The notes beneath the pieces were generated by a model that saw only the letters and a program-made list of their open reading frames with translations, was not told the DNA's origin and did not search any database. This document shows positions 1 through 7,478 of a DNA stretch of 64,000 nucleotides, one piece after another (the stretch's first letter is position 1; every line of letters starts with the position of its first letter). The translations under genes were made by a program, and so were the position numbers. Source of the stretch: Bog-473 sp963745175 (lineage in GTDB: Bacteria > Actinomycetota > Acidimicrobiia > Acidimicrobiales > RAAP-2); the NCBI GenBank assembly GCA_963745175.1, contig CAVUWK010000015.1, positions 186,001 through 250,000 on the forward strand, given 5' to 3'.

Positions 1-285
1 CCGGACCAGCTCGATGTGACCATCGAGTTGCACCCATTCCCCGTTGAACTCGTCCGAGAGCACACAGACCGAGGCCTGCTCGTTGCGAGCGGCGTTCTTC
101 GATTTGGCTCGTTCAGGATAGCTCGAGATGGCGACCCGACCCTCCGTGTCGACACCCATCGTCACCGGGGAAACTTGCGGCCTGCCGTCCCGGCGGGTGG
201 TGACGAGAATCCCGTGGTGTCGCGGCCGAACGAAGTCCAGCAGCTCGTCGCGGCTGACGATCAGATCGCGGGCAGCGGTGGGCAT
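1..285 (-). CDS. PPOX-class (pyridoxamine-phosphate-oxidase-like) protein, 3' end cut by the window edge
   Basis: Ninety-five codons run from an ATG at 285 off the left edge, so the C-terminus is missing. The visible part (GILVTTRRDGRPQVSPV near residues 26-42, then VAISSYPERAKSKNAARN) is the typical start of split-barrel flavin- or F420-binding proteins of the PPOX class, in which the strand after the RRDGRP turn lines the cofactor pocket. Actinobacterial members are often F420-dependent reductases acting on small cytosolic substrates. No neighbour fixes the substrate; the next gene is divergent. Family confidence is good, cofactor and substrate unknown. Confidence 0.8.
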   Translation of the reverse strand, partial: MPTAARDLIVSRDELLDFVRPRHHGILVTTRRDGRPQVSPVTMGVDTEGRVAISSYPERAKSKNAARNEQASVCVLSDEFNGEWVQLDGHIELVR

Positions 286-407
286 GGCTCGATGCTACCG
301 GCGTGTCCCGTGCTCGGCGTTGCACTCCGTCCCGCGGTCGCCGACCGGCGCTTGGGCGGAGGCGAGCCGGTAGCGTCCCAACTACAGGACGCGAGAGAGG
401 AGTCGAA

Positions 408-866
408 ATGGCCAAATCGCTCTACACGGCCGAGGCGCACGTGGTGGGCGGCCGAGAACAGGGGCACGGTGTGACCAGCGACGGGGTGTTGGATGTCCAA
501 CTACGCACCCCCGTCGAGATGGGCGGCGGCGGTGGCGGCACGAACCCTGAGCAGCTTTTCGCGGTGGGCTACGCCGCGTGCTTTGAGGGGGCACTGGGGG
601 TTGTCGGGCGTCGAGAGCGAGCGGAGCTCGGGGCGGTGGCAATCGATTCAGAGGTGAGTCTGATCACCACCGAGAACCGCGGATTCAACGTGGCGGTCGG
701 ACTCGATGTCTCGCTCCCGGGAATAAGCGACCCCGAGCTCGCCGTCTCGATTGTGGCCGCAGCGCACGAGGTGTGCCCCTACTCCAACGCAACGCGCGGC
801 AACGTGGAGGTGACCCTGAAGGCCAACGGCAAGTTGGTCCCGACCACACCGCCTGGACCCAGTTGA
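408..866 (+). CDS. ohr: Organic hydroperoxide resistance protein (Ohr/OsmC family)
   Basis: A 152-residue Ohr-type peroxidase that reduces organic hydroperoxides in the cytosol with a catalytic cysteine pair and dihydrolipoyl-type reductants. Both redox cysteines are present: Cys58 in YAACFEGAL and Cys123 in HEVCPYSNATRGN, and the N-terminal segment LYTAEAHVVGGREQGH with the conserved Arg is intact. Length is normal for Ohr. The ATG at 408 is chosen because AGAGAGGAG lies just upstream; an open frame extends further 5' but lacks family similarity. It sits next to a DsbA-like thiol protein, so a small thiol-redox neighbourhood is plausible. Confidence 0.93.
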   Translation: MAKSLYTAEAHVVGGREQGHGVTSDGVLDVQLRTPVEMGGGGGGTNPEQLFAVGYAACFEGALGVVGRRERAELGAVAIDSEVSLITTENRGFNVAVGLDVSLPGISDPELAVSIVAAAHEVCPYSNATRGNVEVTLKANGKLVPTTPPGPS

Positions 867-888
867 CTGGCCCGACCGCCCCGATGAA

Positions 889-1473
889 ATGGAACCAGCG
901 ATGAATTCGACTGATCCCGCTGCGACGCCCTCAGGTCACACATCCGAAGGCGGAGTCCTCGTTGGCAAGGCCGATGCGACGCTGGGCATGGTCCTCTTTG
1001 AGGATCCTCAATGCCCTTTCTGCCGACAGTTTGAAGAGGTCAATGGGCCTCTCATCGCGGCTGCGTTGGGCGATGGCGAACTGGCCGTCGAATATCGCAT
1101 GCGGTGCTTTCTCGGCCCGGAGTCGGTGAGAGCGGATAACGCTCTCGCTCTCGCCGCGGAGGCTGGCCGCTTTGATGAGCTGCGCCAAGCGCTCTTTGCA
1201 GTACAGCCGCCCGAAGGAACGGGGGGCTTCACGACCGAAGACCTCTTAGGTCTCGGCGCACAAGTGCGACTGACCAGCTCAGACTTCGTCTCCGGTGTGC
1301 GGACGGCGCGATACGAGAAGTGGGTGCTGCGGCGAGAGACGGACTACCAACGAGAGGATCCGCTGGGAACCCCAGCTGCGTGGCTCGACGGCTCCCCGCT
1401 CGATTCGCGGGTCCTCTTCGACAGGAGGGCGTTCGAGAGCCGGCTGCGCGCCGAGACCGGCCGAAGCAACTAG
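889..1473 (+). CDS. DsbA-like thioredoxin-fold protein (CPFC motif)
   Basis: A 190-194 residue thioredoxin-fold protein. The motif VLFEDPQCPFCRQFEEV carries the CxxC redox pair (Cys38 and Cys41 counted from the ATG at 901), followed by the helical insertion typical of DsbA-type proteins and a late cis-Pro region (LGTPAAWLDGSPL). No signal peptide or membrane segment is visible, so a cytosolic thiol oxidoreductase is more likely than a secreted one. Start could be ATG 889 or ATG 901; neither has a strong ribosome site. The stop codon overlaps tail-to-tail with the next gene at 1470-1473. Close to ohr, suggesting thiol or oxidative-stress roles. Confidence 0.8.
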   Translation: MEPAMNSTDPAATPSGHTSEGGVLVGKADATLGMVLFEDPQCPFCRQFEEVNGPLIAAALGDGELAVEYRMRCFLGPESVRADNALALAAEAGRFDELRQALFAVQPPEGTGGFTTEDLLGLGAQVRLTSSDFVSGVRTARYEKWVLRRETDYQREDPLGTPAAWLDGSPLDSRVLFDRRAFESRLRAETGRSN

Positions 1474-1925
1474 CTCAAATTCCCCCACGTGCGCAGTGTC
1501 AGGAGATGCCTCGACAGCTCCTGTTGGATATCCCCCAGTTGGGCCCGCGCACCCTGATCGTCTTGTACGCCTTGCGCAGCCGCCAGGTGAACCGAGAGGT
1601 GGTCGAGATGTTCAAGGATGGTGCGGCGAACCTCTTCGTCCGTGGGATTTCCCGGCCAGAGGTTCGGCGGTGTTCGGCCGGCGACGCTCGGCATGCTCCC
1701 GAGGGGCGACGTGCCAAGTTGTTCGTCTTCTGCCATCAGAAGGGTCGCCCAGTTCCTCAGGTCCGCAAAGAGTGCGTCGAGTTCCCGGTGCAGCTCATGG
1801 TTCCGCGGGACCTTTCGGTCAGCCTGCTTGACGTCTTGCACCACATCGATGACCTCACTCAGCACTCCGTTGAGAGCAGCGATCGCATCGTGCGGCGGCG
1901 GCGTGAGCGGCGGCTCCCCTCTCAT
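1470..1925 (-). CDS. Hypothetical helical protein
   Basis: About 151 residues with no family I recognise. The sequence is rich in Leu, Glu, Asp and His with heptad-like spacing (for example IAALNGVLSEVIDVVQDV and EEVRRTILEHLDHLSVHLAAA), predicting an all-helical, soluble bundle. There are no cysteines and no membrane segment. ATG 1925 is preferred because GCGGGGAC lies directly upstream; a GTG at 1967 would add 14 residues. The gene converges on the DsbA-like gene with a 4-base overlap of the stop codons. Function unknown; coding potential is supported by length and by consistent third-position GC. Confidence 0.6.
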   Translation of the reverse strand: MRGEPPLTPPPHDAIAALNGVLSEVIDVVQDVKQADRKVPRNHELHRELDALFADLRNWATLLMAEDEQLGTSPLGSMPSVAGRTPPNLWPGNPTDEEVRRTILEHLDHLSVHLAAAQGVQDDQGARAQLGDIQQELSRHLLTLRTWGNLS

Positions 1926-2097
1926 TGTCCCCGCACATCGATGAGGGAGCCATCCGAATCGGTACACACACAGCTCAGCCGAAACCGGGTGTCGAGGGAC
2001 TCCATCACGGTCGGCACAGATTAATCCCCGATCCTCAGCCGTGCGGGCCTGAATCCACTCTCGGCCCCACGATGAGTTTTTGCCACTCCGCGCTTCG

Positions 2098-2589
2098 TCA
2101 GGGCACCACGACGATGACCGGACACTCCCGGTTGAGTGCGAGGCGGCGACTGACCGAACCCGCCAGTCGGTGCAGCATCTTCGCCGACCGGCCCACGACC
2201 ATCAGGTCGGCATGCTCGGAATGCGCCACGTCGGTGAGGACGTGGACAGCGTCGCCCATGCCCCGGATGAACCTCACCTCGACACCCAGCGCGTCGGCGC
2301 GCTTTGCTACTTCGGCCGCCAGCTCCTCAGCCGTCTGATCCCTTGCCTCCGCCGCCGCCGGGTAGCCGAGTGGCGCCGTGGGTCCAAGTGCCTCCTGCGG
2401 CTCTATGAGCGGGGTGACGAAGACCGCGACAATGCGCCCATTCGCACGCCGCGCCTCACCAGCTGCCCACGCGAACGCGTCCCAGCTTGGTGCCGAGCCA
2501 TCCACGCCCACAACGAGCATCGGTCGACCGGCATCGTCAGCCGCAGGATTGTCTGCGGCTGATCCTTCAGTTACCGGTAGTGCTGTCAT
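2098..2589 (-). CDS. Universal stress protein (UspA family)
   Basis: A single-domain, 163-residue universal stress protein. It shows the family's start (MLVVGVDGSAPSWDAFAWA, residues about 24-42) and end (LMVVGRSAKMLHRLAGSVSRRLALNRECPVIVVVP). The ATP-binding consensus G-x2-G-x9-G(S/T) is only partly met, because the second Gly of the first pair is Ala (GRSA) while GSVS is retained, so nucleotide binding is uncertain. The start codon overlaps the stop of the upstream MarR gene by four bases, so the two are translationally coupled and probably co-regulated. Role: cytosolic stress tolerance, mechanism not predictable. Confidence 0.88.
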   Translation of the reverse strand: MTALPVTEGSAADNPAADDAGRPMLVVGVDGSAPSWDAFAWAAGEARRANGRIVAVFVTPLIEPQEALGPTAPLGYPAAAEARDQTAEELAAEVAKRADALGVEVRFIRGMGDAVHVLTDVAHSEHADLMVVGRSAKMLHRLAGSVSRRLALNRECPVIVVVP

Positions 2590-3032
2590 GTCGGACTCCC
2601 TTCTGACGCGAAGTCAAGATCGGCGAGCTCGAGCATTCGATCAAACGAGGGAAGCGCAGCGAACAACAAGTCGGCTTCGGAGGAGTCGAGCTTTTCGATG
2701 AGGTCATCGAAGACCGCGGCGCCGATCCGGCGCAGCGCGCTCAGCTGCTCTCGGCCCGCCGACGTGATGGCAACCCGTACGACACGCCCGTCCCTCGCAT
2801 CCGACTGTCGTTCGGCGAGGCCGAGTCTCTCGAGCTGGCTGACGATCGCGGACATGGACGGCTGGGTGACACCCTCGCCGACAGCCAGATCCGTCAGGCG
2901 GCGGGGACCGCTCCTCTCGATGGTCGCCAGCGAAGACAGAGCGGTCAAGCTCAGGTCCCTGGGGCGCTGGCGAATCCCGAGAGTGCCCAGGGCGAAGAGG
3001 ACCTCTCCGATGGACTGGCGCTGTTCGCTCAC
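2586..3032 (-). CDS. MarR-family transcriptional regulator
   Basis: A 148-residue winged-helix repressor. The recognition region is clear: LTDLAVGEGVTQPSMSAIVSQLERLGLAERQSDARDGRVVRVAITSAGRE, including the DxRD-type wing. It begins with GTG and overlaps the universal stress protein gene at its 3' end (ATGA), forming a two-gene operon. A perfect inverted repeat TATAGA-N4-TCTATA lies at 3041-3056, immediately upstream of the start, where an autoregulatory operator or the promoter -10 region would be expected. The inducing ligand is unknown; MarR proteins often sense phenolics or oxidants. Confidence 0.88.
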   Translation of the reverse strand: MSEQRQSIGEVLFALGTLGIRQRPRDLSLTALSSLATIERSGPRRLTDLAVGEGVTQPSMSAIVSQLERLGLAERQSDARDGRVVRVAITSAGREQLSALRRIGAAVFDDLIEKLDSSEADLLFAALPSFDRMLELADLDFASEGSPT

Positions 3033-3040
3033 ACCTCAAG

Positions 3041-3056
3041 TATAGACATATCTATA
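3041..3056. promoter_or_regulatory. Palindrome upstream of the MarR/Usp operon
   Basis: TATAGA-CATA-TCTATA, a perfect 6+6 inverted repeat in an AT-rich patch of an otherwise GC-rich region, nine bases before the GTG start of the MarR gene. Position and symmetry fit a MarR autorepression site, although part of it could also serve as a -10 element. Confidence 0.55.
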
Positions 3057-3227
3057 TAGCTTAGTCAATGGATTTCTCCCCCAAGAGCCCGATGCCGACG
3101 GGACCCTGTATGCATCTGCAGTTTCTCCGGGGTTCTCAGACCCGCTTCAACCTGCGAACCAGTTGTCGTTCCACAGATCGACCTGTGGCTATTTTGAGAC
3201 CCTCTAGGACTCACGGAGGAAAACACC

Positions 3228-3695
3228 ATGACCTCTGACCACGTTCCGCACCAGTGGACTATTCGTTCCACACTGGTCGCCGTAGCCGAGCTCGATCGAT
3301 CCGTCCCTTTCTACCGGGAGCTCGGTCCTTTCGAAGAGATCGCTCGCGAGGACGCAGCCGTGGTGCTCGGAGGGCTCGATCCCGCCTCCATCGTCCTCAT
3401 CCTGCGCGAGTTGAGGAGCATCCATCACGTTCGCCACGGCCAACAGTCGCTCGGCCTCCGGTCGATCACCTTCAACGTCGGATCGATCGGCGAACTCGAT
3501 CGGATCGAGTCCGTGCTGCGGGGTGTCGACCTCTTCACCGGCCGTCAGCAGATCGCCGAAGGCGAAGCAGAAATGATACGCGGACGGGATCCGGATAACT
3601 TACCTCTTGTGTTTATGCACTACGCCGAGGATGGACCGCTCACAGCCGAGTACTACCAAACGGTTGCCGGTCTGGTGTATTCACTGGACACCTGA
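3228..3695 (+). CDS. VOC-superfamily (glyoxalase/bleomycin-resistance/dioxygenase) protein
   Basis: A 155-residue protein with the VOC fold: an opening strand followed by the AELDRSVPFYRELGPFEEI helix motif and a closing RGRDPDNLPLVFMHYAE segment that resembles the DPDGN..E metal-ligand region. The family covers glyoxalases, extradiol dioxygenases and antibiotic-binding proteins, so substrate cannot be named. Start ATG 3228 is supported by ACGGAGGAAAACACC upstream. It stands alone, divergent from the MarR operon and convergent with the regulator fragment downstream. Confidence 0.75.
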   Translation: MTSDHVPHQWTIRSTLVAVAELDRSVPFYRELGPFEEIAREDAAVVLGGLDPASIVLILRELRSIHHVRHGQQSLGLRSITFNVGSIGELDRIESVLRGVDLFTGRQQIAEGEAEMIRGRDPDNLPLVFMHYAEDGPLTAEYYQTVAGLVYSLDT

Positions 3696-3778
3696 GGAGA
3701 CCACCCGCGCCAAGGAGCGGCGCGGGACAGCTTGATCTCGGCATCACCGTGAGAGAGCCGTGGCCAGCTTCGTACGCG

Positions 3779-4249
3779 CTAGTGCGAGCGAGTGGAATGT
3801 GCCGGCCGGTCAGGCGTGGGCAGCTCGGCGTCAACCTCATCCGCAAGCTCACACGGGCTCTCGAGCGGGTCGAACACGTCGAGCCGAGTGGCCAGCAACC
3901 GAACCTGGGCGCGGAATGACCCGCGAGCGTCTTGGTCAAGGGGGGCGAGCAGGTAGGCCTTTGCCTCCCGGAGACGCCCGTCAAGCTCGGTGAGCAGCTC
4001 GGAGCCGTGATGGGTGGCAACGACTCGCCGAGCTCGCCGGTCGGCCGGATCAGGGCGGCGCTCGATCAGGTTCGCCGCCTCGAGGTCATCGAGGAGGTAG
4101 GTCATCACCGTGCGGTCGATACCGAGGTGCTGGGCCAGGGCGAGCTGGCTCCGAACGGTGCCGCGGGCGGCCGCGGAAAGCACCTGGTAGCCCCGGGGAC
4201 CGCCCGTTGGGCACGTGAGAAGCCACCTATCACAGAACCCATCTTGCTC
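3779..4249 (-). pseudogene. MarR-family regulator lacking a start codon (5'-truncated or mis-assembled)
   Basis: The frame encodes a recognisable MarR winged helix: PRGYQVLSAAARG, QLALAQHLGIDRTVMTYLLDDLEAANLIERRPDPADRRARRVV, then a C-terminal dimerisation helix. Upstream of GPRGYQVL the usual first helix of roughly 35 residues is absent, and no ATG, GTG or TTG occurs in this frame between the DUF5996 stop codon at 4248-4250 and the GTG codon inside YQVL. The gene therefore appears to have lost its 5' end, or an assembly error lies near 4200-4250. If translated from the internal GTG it would lack the first helix. The wing DPADRRARR is intact. Confidence 0.6.
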
Positions 4250-5168
4250 AGAGGACTGGCGGCGTAACCCCCTCGGCACTTGCGGCGAGGACCGGATCCC
4301 AGTCGCACAGATCGCACGCGTGGCGGACTGCTGAAAGCCCGAAGTCCAGTGCAGCGCGGAAGGGGTCAGGCGCAGTACACACATCGTCCCAGTTGAGGAT
4401 GAACTCGCCAAGATTCGCTTCCCAGTGTGCTGCCGGTGGCGACAGCGTCGCACTCTCCAAACCCGTCGCGGTGGGGAACGCGAAGGCGTAGAAGGCGGCA
4501 TTCGGGTATCGCGCGTCACCTGGCCACCAGCCGACCTCGATCTGCTGCGCATTCGCCGAGTTGCGCGTGATGAAGTCCTGTGCCGGAGGTTCGACGGGTT
4601 CGCCGGAGAGCAGGCTCACGGCCAGGTCAAAAGATCCCCACCAGGCGTTGACCGGCGTGGATCTTCCCCGGTAAGGGGCGCGCAGGGCCCCGAGTACCAG
4701 TGCGGCCTGGGTCGCCGCCGAAAAGTAGTCGGCCACCTGGGTTGTTTCGTAGGTTGTGTGCTCGTCGTCTTCGTCCAGCGGTGTCGTCCAGGGGGTCTCT
4801 TGGGGTTTGGGGTCGAACGGAACAGGTCCGACGAGGTCGCCCACAGCGGTCAACACCTCGCGGGTCACCGCGCCAACTGGACGGTCCGGCGCCAGAGGGA
4901 TGCGGTGCGCACGGCCGTCGGTGTGCTCCGCCACGGCGTGATGGCTGTGCAGGTCCAGCGCCACGACTAGGGCGCCCGAGCCATCGGGGGCAGGCAATGG
5001 CAACGTCTCCCAGCCACGTGCGCTCAGGCGGAGTGCGGCGTGCTGAAGCTGTGGTTCGGGGGGCGCCAACGCTGCAGCGAGCTTGCCGAGGACTTGTGTG
5101 TGTGCATGCAGGGTGTCGCACGAGGCGTGCCATGTCTCGTAGGGGAGCTGATGCCATCCAGAAGACAT
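4248..5168 (-). CDS. DUF5996-family protein
   Basis: A 306-residue protein matching the DUF5996 pattern: WHQLPYETWHASCDTLHAHTQVLGKL at the start, HAALRLSARGWETLPLPAPDG in the first part, and a central Trp/Phe-rich segment (NAWWGSFDLAVSLLSGEP, QIEVGWWPGDARYPNAAFYAFAFP). No catalytic motif, signal peptide or membrane helix is visible, and the biochemical role of the family is unknown to me. The neighbouring MarR remnant follows directly on the same strand. The start ATG at 5168 begins MSSGWHQLPYE, which fits the family start. Confidence 0.8.
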   Translation of the reverse strand: MSSGWHQLPYETWHASCDTLHAHTQVLGKLAAALAPPEPQLQHAALRLSARGWETLPLPAPDGSGALVVALDLHSHHAVAEHTDGRAHRIPLAPDRPVGAVTREVLTAVGDLVGPVPFDPKPQETPWTTPLDEDDEHTTYETTQVADYFSAATQAALVLGALRAPYRGRSTPVNAWWGSFDLAVSLLSGEPVEPPAQDFITRNSANAQQIEVGWWPGDARYPNAAFYAFAFPTATGLESATLSPPAAHWEANLGEFILNWDDVCTAPDPFRAALDFGLSAVRHACDLCDWDPVLAASAEGVTPPVL

Positions 5169-5271
5169 GGCTTCAACCTTACCTACAACGCCTCACGGCG
5201 TCGTCGAGACTCACTTCCACAGACCATGACACGAGAGACTTGCCCCCGAGGGAAGCATCATCGTCCAGTGC

Positions 5272-6300
5272 TCAGGCTGTGGCTGGTGTGCGCCACAAGT
5301 CAATGCCGGCGTCAACGGCGTACCGATCAATAGATCCAATCTCGTCGGCAGCGAAGTCCAAGTGTTGAAGCGAGGCCACGTTTTGCTCAAGTTGGGCGAC
5401 GCTGCTGGCTCCGATGAGCACCGAAGTCACTCGGGCGTCGCGCAATGCCCAAGCGATGGCCATCTGCGCGAGGGATTGGTCTCGCCCCTGGGCGATGTCG
5501 TTGAGGGCTCGGATGCGAGCGAGGTTTTCGTCGTTGAGCATTTCGCGAGAAAGGGTGCCATCCATGGAGGCCCTTGAGCCCGGAGGGATGCCGTTGAGGT
5601 AGCGGTCGGTCAGAAGCCCCTGGGCCAAGACAGAGAAGGCGATGCACCCGACTCCTTCGGTGTCGAGGACCTCGAGGAGGCGATCTTCGATCCAGCGGTT
5701 GAACATCGAATACGACGGTTGGTGGATGAGCAGCGGGGTGCCGAGCCGGCGGAGGATGGTAACGGCCTCGGCGGTGCGCTTGTCGGAGTAGGAGGAGATG
5801 CCGACGTACAGGGCCTTACCGGATGTGACCGCGGTATGGAGGGCGCCGAGCGATTCTTCCAGCGGCGTTTGGGGGTCGAAGTGGTGGTGATAGAAGATGT
5901 CGACGTAGTCAAGCCCGAGCCGGCGCAGGCTCTGGTCGAGGCTTGCGATGAGGTATTTCCGAGAGCCGAGGTCGCCGTATGGGCCCGGCCACATGTCCCA
6001 CCCAGCCTTGGTGGAGACAACGAGCTCGTCGCGGTGATCCCGGAAGTCGTCATGGAGGATCCGGGCGAAGTTGGTCTCGGCGCTGCCGTACGGGGGTCCG
6101 TAGTTGTTGGCCAAATCGAAGTGCGTTATTCCCAAGTCGAAGGCTCGGCGCACGATGGCGCGCTGGGTCTCGATGGGCCGGTCGTCACCGAAGTTCTGCC
6201 AGAGCCCCAGCGACACTGCGGGCAAGAGAAGACCGCTGCGCCCGCAACGGCGGTAGGTCATGGACCGGTAGCGATCTTGAGCGGGAATGTAACTGGTCAC
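5272..6300 (-). CDS. Aldo/keto reductase, YghZ-like (L-glyceraldehyde-3-phosphate reductase type)
   Basis: A 342-residue NADPH-dependent TIM-barrel reductase. The N-terminus MTYRRCGRSGLLLPAVSLGLWQNFGDD and the later THFDLANNYGPPYGSAETNFARIL strongly resemble YghZ. The catalytic tetrad is visible: Asp and Tyr in DLANNYG, Lys in STKAGW, and His in DIFYHHHFD. YghZ enzymes detoxify small aldehydes such as methylglyoxal or glyceraldehyde phosphate. It starts with GTG at 6300; an internal Met (MTYRRCG) is an alternative start that keeps the whole domain. It is separated from the neighbours on this strand by about 100 bases on each side. Confidence 0.88.
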   Translation of the reverse strand: MTSYIPAQDRYRSMTYRRCGRSGLLLPAVSLGLWQNFGDDRPIETQRAIVRRAFDLGITHFDLANNYGPPYGSAETNFARILHDDFRDHRDELVVSTKAGWDMWPGPYGDLGSRKYLIASLDQSLRRLGLDYVDIFYHHHFDPQTPLEESLGALHTAVTSGKALYVGISSYSDKRTAEAVTILRRLGTPLLIHQPSYSMFNRWIEDRLLEVLDTEGVGCIAFSVLAQGLLTDRYLNGIPPGSRASMDGTLSREMLNDENLARIRALNDIAQGRDQSLAQMAIAWALRDARVTSVLIGASSVAQLEQNVASLQHLDFAADEIGSIDRYAVDAGIDLWRTPATA

Positions 6301-6400
6301 GTCGCGCTGCTCCCGTCTTGCTGCGGTGGCGAATCCATTCCAATGCCCTCAACCGATCGACCGGACTGAGAGCAGGAGGACGATCGCCTCCCTGGAACAC

Positions 6401-7288
6401 CTAGACACCTCCCCGGTCCTCCTCGAGTGCCCTGGTGACGACCGTCAGGTCTTGGTCACCTAGCCCGCGCTCGACGACTTCTTGCCACTCGTCCGCCAGG
6501 CAGGACAGCGCCCGGAAGCGGTCGTCACCGGCCGCCTCGAGGGCGAGATGCACGTCTTTCAGCGCGAGGGACAGCGCGAACTGCTCCGAAAAATCTCCTT
6601 GGGCGATCCGTCGCAACTTTGCTGTCTGCCACGGGGACACCAGCGGAGAGCCGTCCAAGGCGTTCACCACAGTGTCGGTATCGAGTCCCAACCGACGGGC
6701 CAGCGCCACTGACGTGTTGACCGCCTCCGCCGCGAGGCCGAGCCAGGAGTTGGCCACAAGCTTGAGCCGCGAACCAGCCCCGACCATTCCCACCCAGATC
6801 GTTCGCTGACCGAGCGCATCAAAGAGAGGATCGAGGCGCGAACGGGCCACGTCCGGGCCTGAGGCGAAGATCGTCAGCTGACCCTGTTCCGCAGGTTCTT
6901 TGCTCCCCGACACCGGCGCGTCGATGAGAATCGCGTCAGGACGCTCGGCTTTCACCAGGTTCTCGACGCGCTCGGTCCCCGCGACGCCGATCGTGCTCAT
7001 CTGCACCCAGATTGCACCGGGAGTGAGTGCCGCCAGCATGCCCTGGTCTTTGGCGATAGCGAGAACGGCATCTGCATCGGTCACCATTGTGACGACAATG
7101 TCGGCTTGTCGAGCCGCATCGCCGGGCGTTTCGGCGGTCTTCGCTCCGAGCTCGGCGAGGTCCCGGGTCGCACCGGGCTCGCGGTTCCAGACGATGGTCG
7201 GGATACCGGCACGCAGGGAATTGGTCGCCATCGCGTGCCCCATGGTGCCGATGCCCAGAAAAGCAACCGGCTCTTTCGCTGGGGGCAT
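6401..7288 (-). CDS. NAD(P)-dependent beta-hydroxyacid dehydrogenase (3-hydroxyisobutyrate dehydrogenase family)
   Basis: A 295-residue two-domain dehydrogenase. The Rossmann motif GIGTMGHAMATNSLRAG is at residues 12-28, the substrate loop DAPVSGSKEPAEQGQLTIFASG follows, and the catalytic Lys lies in GSRLKLVANSWLG. These signatures define the family that oxidises 3-hydroxyacids such as hydroxyisobutyrate or tartronate semialdehyde derivatives, and also covers imine reductases. The ATG at 7288 is preceded by GAGAGGGGAG. A hairpin (7391-7431) separates it from the amidohydrolase upstream on the same strand, so the two may or may not be co-transcribed. Confidence 0.87.
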   Translation of the reverse strand: MPPAKEPVAFLGIGTMGHAMATNSLRAGIPTIVWNREPGATRDLAELGAKTAETPGDAARQADIVVTMVTDADAVLAIAKDQGMLAALTPGAIWVQMSTIGVAGTERVENLVKAERPDAILIDAPVSGSKEPAEQGQLTIFASGPDVARSRLDPLFDALGQRTIWVGMVGAGSRLKLVANSWLGLAAEAVNTSVALARRLGLDTDTVVNALDGSPLVSPWQTAKLRRIAQGDFSEQFALSLALKDVHLALEAAGDDRFRALSCLADEWQEVVERGLGDQDLTVVTRALEEDRGGV

Positions 7289-7390
7289 CGTTCTCCCCTC
7301 TCGTCGTGGGCCCGTTTGGGCAACGGGCCATCACCCATCAGGCTCAGGCCGCTCCAATTCAGCGCGCAGATTTCGCTTCTGAATGCTATT

Positions 7391-7431
7391 GCTTTGCAGC
7401 CCCAACGGGAAGCAAACCCGTATTGCAAAGC
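7391..7431. other. Intergenic hairpin between two minus-strand genes
   Basis: GCTTTGCA at 7391-7398 pairs perfectly with TGCAAAGC at 7424-7431, and CGGG (7406-7409) with CCCG (7417-7420) inside. It sits in the 190-base gap between the amidohydrolase stop and the dehydrogenase start. It has no clear T-tract, so it could be a terminator-like structure or a dyad operator. Confidence 0.4.
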
Positions 7432-7478
7432 TGGGTACTTCCTCCTGGCTAGGGAACAAACGTCACCCGTGTGAGCTC

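Noticed and set aside
7391..7431. Possible tRNA or small RNA in the gap before the dehydrogenase gene
   Set aside because: The stem is strong but there is no cloverleaf and no TTCRA loop; kept only as a hairpin.
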